Assembly (NCBI GenBank): GCA_944990035.1
Contig: CALYLX010000125.1
Coordinates: 1-64,000 of the forward strand
DNA: 64,000 bases
Reading direction: 5' to 3'
DNA from: Clitopilus passeckerianus
Lineage: Eukaryota > Basidiomycota > Agaricomycetes > Agaricales > Entolomataceae
Made by a program: the position numbers and the translations under genes. How positions within the stretch are numbered: the first letter of the stretch is position 1; every line of letters starts with the position of its first letter. Of the stretch, positions 56,983 to 64,000 are shown in pieces. The notes under the pieces are model-generated. The model saw nothing but the letters and a program-made list of their open reading frames with translations, was not told the origin of the DNA and did no database searches.

Positions 56983-59900
56983 TCATCTACGTTGCTCCCT
57001 CACAGTTGCAGACCTCGCAGGCAGGGTGGCACTAGGCATGAATTCCGATCCAACTGCAGACGAAATGGGTGCAGAGTCGAAGAACGATGCGCTCCGCATA
57101 GGCAGATTGGGAAGTGGCCTTGGAGCCCGCCCGCTTGTGGTGGCAGCTGAAGCTGGCGCAGCGGAGACTGGAGTCTTGGGCGGAACAGCAGGAGCAGTTA
57201 CAGGAACCGACGGGAAAGAGTCATAGAGAGGGGTGGGGAGGCCGGAGTCGGGTTCGTCACCAGACATATATGAGGGAGGCCTATTGGGCGAAGGAAGGAG
57301 CGAAGGAGGTCTATTAGGTGATGGCAGGAGGGACGGTGGTCGATTGGGAGAAGGCAAGAGCGACATTCCTCCCGGAGATTCCACATCCGCTTCAGACCCT
57401 TCAGATGGCGACATCGGTGAGAGAGGAAGGAATGAACGGCTGGATGCTGCTGTACCCGTCGTGCGTGTAGACGGCGGCTTCGACTGAGGTGGGTGTGGGC
57501 TGGGTGGGATATACACCGAGCTAGTGATATCAGCAGCAAAGGCAGCATCTAGGCTGACTTCCGTCTCCTCGGACTTCTTTCCACCTGCAGTGTATATGGG
57601 GCTGGTCGGTTTGGCCGCGAACAACGCATCTATGTTGACTGGCGTAGCGGGAGGCGGAACGCTGGGTGGACCTTGTGGAGATGGGAGATTACCCCAGACA
57701 GAGCTAACCGGACGGGTAGAGAAGTTCGGCTCGAAAGAGGTCGTTGTGGCGTAGAGCGAACTGTGCCTCCGGGGTGAGACGAGACGATCTGGTGGCGAGG
57801 CTGGACCGGATCCAGGGAGCTCAAGGTGGGTAGAAGGGGACTCGATAGGTGGAATGAGAGCTGCAGCAGACTTGTTGACTTTATTCTTAGCGATACGATC
57901 TAGAAAATTGGAAGTCAGTCATTGTCGAGGTGTAACCAAAGTTTGACATACCAATTGCCTCGTATGGGTTAACGACAGGTGCATTCGCAGACTTTGTCCT
58001 CGACCTGCTGAACATCGAGCCTGCGAATGAAGCGGCACGGCTCATAGGACTCTTCTTCGGCGACAGGACAGAAGAACCAGAAGACGAGACGCCATTCTGA
58101 GTCGGACTCTTCGCAGCTTCCTTCGGGTCATCGGAAGGTGTGACTGAAACTTCAAGGCCGGGGGAGCAATAACCGAATAGTTATCCTCCGTTGAAGCCTC
58201 TGAGGCAGTCGAGGCACTGTATCTGGGGTGACCAGAAGCCGTCGTATTGACAGACGTCTTCGAGCTGCTTGCGAGGCGCCTGATGGAGGAGAAGTAGCCT
58301 TTGGGAGACTTGGGTGAGGTCTGAGAGGCGGCGGAAGAAGTATCGAGCGTCGATTCGCGAGCGGAGGCTACCGAGATTGAGCTCTGACTTGGACGAGGAC
58401 CGTTCAGAGTTCTCGAGCGGGTTGGCGTGGTCCTACCTCCCTTGATTGAAGTTGAGGACTTGCTTCGGTTGACAGAGGTCGTGGAAGCAGAGCTTGGAGC
58501 TGCTTTAGATTCGATAGCAGCGGGAGCTGGGACAGGGGTCTGATTCCTTGCTTGTTCCTCCCCTTTCTTCTCTGCCTCTGTTTCCTTTGTCTTTTCCTCC
58601 TTATCATCTTTCTTCGGGGTTCAGAGAGTATCCCCCTGCCCAAGCGTGAACTCCAACAGCGCGGCGTCCTGCAACAACGACGACAGCTCTCCAAACCCGG
58701 GGCTTAACAACGAAATTTCAGGGAGTGCAGAGGTTTCTGGCTTTGGGGTACTACCATTCAACGAAGAGTAGAATGACGAGGTCGACGAGGCAGCAGGAAC
58801 ACTCGGAAGCTCAGTGACCTTCTTGTACACCTTCGCGGTGAATGTTGCAGGTTTGGATGAGGACTCCGAAATCGAGCGCGATTTCTGGTGTGCCGAGCCT
58901 GAGCCAGTGACGGCACCGAACTCGTCCACAGCTGCACTAGGCGTAGGAGGGAAATGCTCGTAATTCTTTTGCCCCAAGGTAGATGGGTGAGGTTGGCCTG
59001 TGCCACGGGACACTTGAGGTCCTTGGGTAGGACTGGTCTCAAACATCGTGTTGGGTCGAGCAGCGGTACTGCGTGGAGTAGCGAGGAGGTTGGATGAGGT
59101 GCCATTCGGCTTCTTGGTTGCCTGGCCTGTCGAAGCTGGCACGGCAGGTGCTGCAGTCTTGGGGACCTCCGACTTAGTTGCACCAGGCTGAACAGGAGCT
59201 GCAGTTTGAGGTGCATCGGGACCACGGAAGGACCTATACGGCAGGGGGCTGGTGAGCGGCGAAATTTGGCCGGGGAACATGTCCTGGATATTGGCGACGA
59301 CCTTGCCGAGATCCTGAACCGCGTTGGCGAGTGAGAATGGTCCGATGGGTGAAGCCATTGGTGTCAGGTCATTCGTAGAGCTAGTGGTTTCGGACGAAGG
59401 GGCAACGATGGTGGGGACCTCCAAGGCCTCATTGACTTCTTGAGGAGTCTTTGAAGTGGCTTGGACTGTCGACGCTGCTTCTGCGGGAGGCTGGATGTTG
59501 ACCTGGGGTATAGCAGGTGAGACATCAGCTGCAATGGGCTTTGGTTCTTCAGTCAGAACCACAGGAGCAGGTTGCTCAACTGCAGCTGCAGGTTCAACTT
59601 TATGAACACCTTGTGACGGGGGAGGACTGGTAGTGGCGGGTGAATCCATTAGCGGCGTAGTAGGGCTGTTTAGAATAGTGGTAGGAATATCCAATCCATT
59701 GGTCTTGACCTGTTCACCAGGCACGACGACGGCGATTGGGGCATCTGACGCTGGTGCAGTGTTGCCATTGTCGGCACCAACAGCAGGGGAAGAGGTGTTA
59801 CGAGAAGAGGGTAAAATCTCTCCTCTGAGTTCCGCCTGTTTCGCCATTTCCACGGCCGACCCCCAAGCAGTTCCTCGAGGTGTCGGCTTTTCCCCCTTCT

Positions 59901-60340
59901 TGTGCTCAATAGTGGATCCCAAGAACGGAGAAACAGGCGATGTTGGGGAGCCATTAGTCGCTTGCAGGAGGTCAGGATTCTCTCCTTCTATGACGGATAG
60001 CGAAAACGACCGGCTTGTGTCAAACGGCGAGGCCGAACGACTGCCAGGCTGGCTCCCCGTTGGAATCTTCGCGGCACTTGGTATACGATTTCCATACAAC
60101 TCTCCCCTCCTTTTTTCTGGCCCATTCTCCGGCGGAGGAGGAGCACCGAGACCAAAACTACCCCTTGGGACTGGAGTGCCTCCCTTCCTTTCGAACCTGG
60201 CTATCTTGTCCCGTAAACCAGCAGAATTTGGCACGTTGACAGCAGCAGCAGGCGAAGCTGGTGTTGGCGACACATTCCTTTGCTGAAGAGCAGCAATACG
60301 TTCTTTTAGGTTCCCTGGAGGTGGTTGGTTTCTTGATGTC
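56983..60340 (-). CDS. long Pro/Ser/Ala-rich protein with in-frame stop and frame lesion, unknown
   Basis: From about 60340 the minus strand reads GNLKERIAALQQRN, LRDKIARFERKGGTPVPRGS, then over 500 residues of Pro/Ser/Thr-rich sequence to a TGA at 58621-58623. The same frame continues past this stop (TPKKDDKEEKTKETEAEKKG, SPKSPKGYFSSIRRLASSSK). A one-base change near 58157 is needed to carry on to NAPVVNPYEAI, and a clean GT-AG intron (57900-57951) leads to the last exon, 57899-56983, ending REQRR. The last exon holds SLLPSPNRPP repeats. It has mostly disordered character with Lys/Glu clusters; a cortical or scaffold role is possible but not shown. The start codon is unresolved (possible short 5' exon with ATG at 60427). 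Confidence 0.55.
57275..57364 (-). repeat. three 30-bp coding repeats (SLLPSPNRPP)
   Basis: Three consecutive 30-base units in frame, each coding the decapeptide SLLPSPNRPP. The DNA units differ by several silent changes, so the array is not very recent. Confidence 0.85.
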
Positions 60341-60716
60341 CTATTTACATGAGAAAAAAGAGACAGACATGTCAGTTGTCGGTCGGTGTCACAAGAAATG
60401 TCAGAGAAAGCTGGGCAATACCGACATTTTAACGACGGATGGTTGTTAGAACAACGAATTGGCGTTAAGCGTAAAATGCTTGAAGTTACAGGCCGACCAG
60501 CGACCAGTACTAGATTCACCGACGCAAACACAGCAGGCGAAGGACAACCTTGGGATCAAACGCAAATGCACGGCAGGGCCAGCAGTGGGAAACCCTTGCT
60601 GCAAACTTTTGATCAACACACAAACATCAAAGCCCGCCTGACAACCGACCGCCAACATTTCGTTTCCACGCAATTTCTACTCTATTATTACAGGATTTTA
60701 TACAATATCACAGAAC

Positions 60717-63409
60717 TCAATCATAATCATCCTCATCATGGACCTCCTGATCTTCTCCTAAACCAATGCCTTTGGATACCCAATACGAACGCCGTTTGTC
60801 ACTTGAGAGTCTGCTGGGATTTTTCGAGGTCGACCTGGACCCATCCCCCGAATCGCTCGGGCTCGCATAACGAGCTTCCTCGGCTTCACTATCTGGACCC
60901 AGCTGCATGTCTTCTTCGTCATCATCGTCGTCAGTCGTGAAAACCGTGTGCACGTCCTCCTGTTTTCCTGTCTTCTGCCGCTTCTTCAGTGGCTGCCGGC
61001 CGATGTTGTACCTCCCACCCTCATCGTTATCTGAGTCTTCCACCATACTGACCTCCCTCTCTTCACCCTCTTCGTCCTCATCAGAATGTCGACGTTTGTG
61101 GTCATTCCTACCATCCTTCACTTCCCCTTGCCCAGCAGCCACGCTCACCTTTGACGTGCCTGGCGAGATGGACATAGATGATGATCCACCACCATTGGTC
61201 GAGCCATCGGCCGACACGACCTCCGCCCGAGGCTTCACGCCCAGCATATTATGCAGCGTCCTCTTGTCGTAGAGCTCTTGTACAAGCCTACGATGATTAA
61301 GAGTCTATCATGGCAAGATCAGCGAATATCCAATACAATCATTCATTGAGAAGCTAACCTCCTGCGTGATTCCCATGACACCCGACAGGATACTCATTTC
61401 ATCAGGCTCAGGCTGAGAACGAAGGCTGACGGATCTGCCCTCCCGTCTGGACTGGATAATACCGGCTTGAAGCCACGCAGTTGTTGTCAAGATGTTGAAT
61501 GCTCCAGCGAAGGTTGTCTTGACTTTCGGGAAAGCATATGATCCCCTGGATATATCGTTCGCTGAAGGAACAAAGCCATCAGCAAACATCTCCTAGACTC
61601 TGGGAGGCATACAAAGAACCACTCACAAGGATCAGCCGGGTCCTCAATCGACAACAACCCAGCCTTCTCATAACTATGCCACCCCCTCCTCTTCTTATTG
61701 AAATACATCCCTCCCTCCCTCAACGAGATCCCAACCTCCTCATAATTGAAATAAATCCCATACAGCTCAAAAAACTCCATCAACAACACGCCTAGGTTCT
61801 TGTTGGGATCAATCTCCCCTCCCCGTATCTTCGGGTGCATCTGCAAGAACGACACAGCAAGGCAGACGATACTGTAGCTCCCCAATCCACCAGTGAAAAC
61901 CTCGTTCATACTTCGCTGGCTGAGAAACGCCTTTGTCACCATGACCAAACTCCGCAGAGCTATGTTTCCATTCGCAGGTAAGCCAAGCCCATGCATATTC
62001 CCAAGGAACCCGTTGATGATTCTCCCTGAAAGCAGGCCGTTTTCTTGGTTCAGACTGATATCGACGTTGAACCTCCCGTGGGTGGTTATGAATTTGATAA
62101 TGGGAACTCGGGCTTTGGAGATGACGGTGACGCGGTCGGTGATGCCTGCTTTGCGGAGGACGTTGGCGAGGGCTTGGAGAACGGTGACTTTGTTGCTGTA
62201 GGCCATCGATTGGGAGAGGATGACGAGGTCTATATCGCTGTACTTGGAAGTTAGAATGGGAAGTAGATACCGAGAATATAACGTGCCCAAGAGGAAGATA
62301 TAATTTAGTTTCGTAGCTTCCAAAGGGCAAGACGGAGGCGTCCGGGAACGCGCTCACGACGGCTCTGGTAATGAGAGATACAGTAAGGCCTCGTATCTCG
62401 TCTTCGACAGGCGAAGCAGATATCCAGTTTGTAAAGGCCTCAACCTCTTTATGCAACCTGAAAATAATTCTGTATTAGCAAGTGTCAACCCCGAGAATTA
62501 GAGATAAACTCGCATTTCAGCGACATGAGTGCAACTGTTCCAATCGATATTAGTCGCCCAGGGGCATTTCCTCGAATTTGCATCCGTTCGTTGCTTCTTG
62601 TTGGCGTAACCGTCCTCCAGGTCGAACACCATCTCATATTTGCGATTTGAGCTATCCTCGCGGTCCCTGTCCGTCCGCGAAGACTTTCCTCGGTCCCACT
62701 CCCGTTCGTTTGCCTTCTCTTTCCCTTTATCTCGAGGCTTTTCGGCGTCCTTTTCCCTACGGCGTTCCCTCGACCTATCCCTATCCCTATCCCGCCTCTC
62801 TTCGCGCGCATCCTCATGTCGCGGCTTGTCGTCACGATTCCTTTCCCTCTTCTCCCGCTTGTCGTAACGATCGCGTTTATCATGCCGTTCGCTCTGCTTC
62901 TCTTTATGCCGATCACCATTCCTGCGACTGCTGCCTTCGCGCTCCCTTTCGTCGTCTATAGGCGCTCTTCTGCTCGACCTTTCCCTCTCGCCATCATTTG
63001 ACCTGGACCGTCTTCTCTTTGCAGGTCGGACATCATTCTCCTCGTCTCTTGGCCTCGCCGACCTCGAATCCTTCTCTTTCTCTTTCTCCTTCCCTTTCTC
63101 CTTCTTCCCACTTGATGATGACACCTTCACGCTTGACTTTGTATTTGCATCCCCAAAGGAAAGGTCCTCCACTGAATCAAAGTCAAACGCGATATAATCT
63201 TGTTCCGGGTCAAAGCCTCCATCATTCACTCCATTCTTGCTAGGCCCATCTTGAGCTAACGGCGTGTTCGGAGTCGAGGCTCCTGAAGGACCACTATTGG
63301 ACGCCCGAGCTTCTTTACGTTCTCGCCGCCGACGCTCTCTTCGACTTTCAGTCTGTTGAATAGTTGTAGGTTCAATTTCAACGGGCAGTTTTAGGGATGT
63401 GGTATCCAT
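60717..63409 (-). CDS. non-canonical poly(A) polymerase, TRF4/Cid14 type (TRAMP complex)
   Basis: Nuclear polymerase that adds short A tails to aberrant RNAs for exosome decay, as part of TRAMP. Exons: 63409-62514, 62457-62287, 62237-61627, 61561-61359 and 61304-60717, in phase, 822 aa. The N-terminus is long, with a strongly Arg/Lys/Asp/Glu-mixed stretch (REKDAEKPRDKGKEKANERE) before PWATNIDWNSCTHVAEM. The nucleotidyltransferase signature FGSYETKLYLPLG joins across an intron to DIDLVILSQSMAY, with two catalytic aspartates; the third lies in FNVDISLNQ. PAP-associated features are MVTKAFLSQRSMNEVFTGGL, GSYSIVCLAVSFLQMHP and NLGVLLMEFFELYGIYFNYE. Introns 62458-62513 and 62238-62286 both appear to start with GC instead of GT. 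The C-terminal tail is acidic. No frame lesion. Confidence 0.88.
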
Positions 63410-63639
63410 TGGAGGGGGAATATGGCGACGGCGAGCCGCTGAACAGGATTCAGCTCAACCTCACCTCATAACTTTTTCTGAGATCATTGTTTATTTCTGC
63501 CCGCTCAGCCAAATATTGACCTACTTGGATGGCGGTGTGGCTGTGGCAGCGATGACCATTCAGACGACCACATGGACCTCTATCTCCAGGATTATGAGCT
63601 AAAATCAAATCCAAATACCCTTCTAAGCTGTTAGCCACA
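63410..63639. promoter_or_regulatory. short divergent promoter
   Basis: 230 bases between two starts that point away from each other (TRF4-type polymerase on minus, metallo-beta-lactamase-fold gene on plus). It must serve both; no element was identified. Confidence 0.5.
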
Positions 63640-64000
63640 ATGAGCCCGCCGCCTGCTTCTGATGCCCAAGCGTATTGTCGCGTCTCTGCCTTGCAAGGTG
63701 GGATACTCAAGTTGCCAACAGGTTTGGCATGCAAAGATGCACCCCCAGATGCTATCATGGTCATGCCATGCCTCGCTTTTCTACTCGTGCAAGGGCATAA
63801 ATTTCTGTTTGACCTCGGCATCCGCAAGGATTGGCGCAACTACCCACCTGCCGCCATTGCCTATCTCAAGCGACGCCCAGACGGTGACATCGCAGTAGGC
63901 CAGGACGTAGTCGAGTCTTTAGCCAAAGGCGGGACACTCCCATCAGGAATCGATACCGTCTGCATCTCACACGCTCACTTTGACCACACTGGCGATCCAT
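63640..64000 (+). CDS. metallo-beta-lactamase-fold hydrolase, 3' partial
   Basis: Starts at ATG 63640 (MSPPPASDAQAYCRV) and is open to the window end. It has the fold's first strands (HKFLFDLGIRKDW) and the zinc motif HAHFDHTGD (HxHxDH) at about 63970-63996. Such proteins in fungi are lactonase- or hydrolase-like; the substrate cannot be read from this part. No intron is seen in the visible portion. Confidence 0.8.
   Translation, partial: MSPPPASDAQAYCRVSALQGGILKLPTGLACKDAPPDAIMVMPCLAFLLVQGHKFLFDLGIRKDWRNYPPAAIAYLKRRPDGDIAVGQDVVESLAKGGTLPSGIDTVCISHAHFDHTGDP

Noticed and set aside
59633..60286. 217-codon plus-strand frame
   Set aside because: Antisense shadow of the Pro/Ser-rich gene; low-complexity coding sequence often leaves the opposite strand open.
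61893..62254. Plus-strand frames opposite TRF4
   Set aside because: Shadows of a strongly supported minus-strand gene.
1..64000. CRISPR arrays, rRNA genes, transposon ends, telomeric repeats
   Set aside because: None seen; the sequence is eukaryotic and no regular spacer arrays, long terminal repeats or transposase motifs were recognised.

Overview
The window looks like nuclear DNA of a mushroom-forming basidiomycete (Agaricomycetes). Genes are cut by many short introns (about 45-85 nt, GT-AG with CTAAC/CTGAC-like branch sites). The gene content also fits: NACHT NTPases with the basidiomycete Walker A form GPAGAGKS, an agaricomycete-type protein kinase family with a LRPRY...W.PSWG N-terminus, tandem multi-pass membrane proteins and small secreted proteins. 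All calls come from reading frames, splice signals and remembered family motifs; no search was run.

Layout. 1-5676: tandem pair of NACHT NTPase genes (the first cut by the window edge), with different C-terminal tails. 5677-10193: nothing convincing. 10194-11553 (-): Pho85-type (PCL) cyclin. 11554-17951: gene-poor. 17952-20054 (-): Q-rich coiled-coil protein with an AT-hook on a distant last exon. 21762-23480 (-): one or two short doubtful genes. 23552-24319 (-): NatB catalytic subunit. 24539-29529 (-): IML1 (GATOR1/SEACIT), carrying several frame lesions. 29878-31107 (+): broken restriction-fold-like gene. 31355-32546 (-): coding-like relic. 33201-34481 (-): kinase. 34972-36521 (+): ten-exon micro-exon gene of unknown function. 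37759-40809 (+): choline-transporter-like (CTL) protein. 42007-45227 (+): two tandem membrane proteins. 45640-45723 (+): tRNA-Gln(CTG) with an intron. 45956-47376 (-): two related small secreted proteins. 47827 to about 49470 (-): mitochondrial tRNA 2-thiouridylase. 49611-56590 (+): a centromere-protein cluster, made of a CENP-C N-terminal-like fragment, a dead copy of the kinase, the CENP-C/Mif2 gene itself, and a CENP-C cupin-only paralogue. 56983 to about 60340 (-): long Pro/Ser-rich protein with an in-frame stop. 60717-63409 (-): TRF4/Cid14-type poly(A) polymerase. 63640-end (+): metallo-beta-lactamase-fold protein, cut by the window edge.

How the genes relate. The housekeeping genes (NatB, IML1, CTL, MTU1, CENP-C, TRF4) are ordinary conserved fungal genes separated by duplicated, lineage-specific ones. 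The most unusual feature is the set of three CENP-C-derived segments in 7 kb, interrupted by a kinase pseudogene whose intact relative lies 17 kb away in opposite orientation.

Caution. At least ten places show a one-base change of frame inside otherwise conserved coding sequence, many in short homopolymers. In CENP-C and NACHT copy B the spliced length is exactly one base short of a whole number of codons. Either the assembly carries uncorrected indels or several genes here are freshly broken. This bears on every pseudogene call below.
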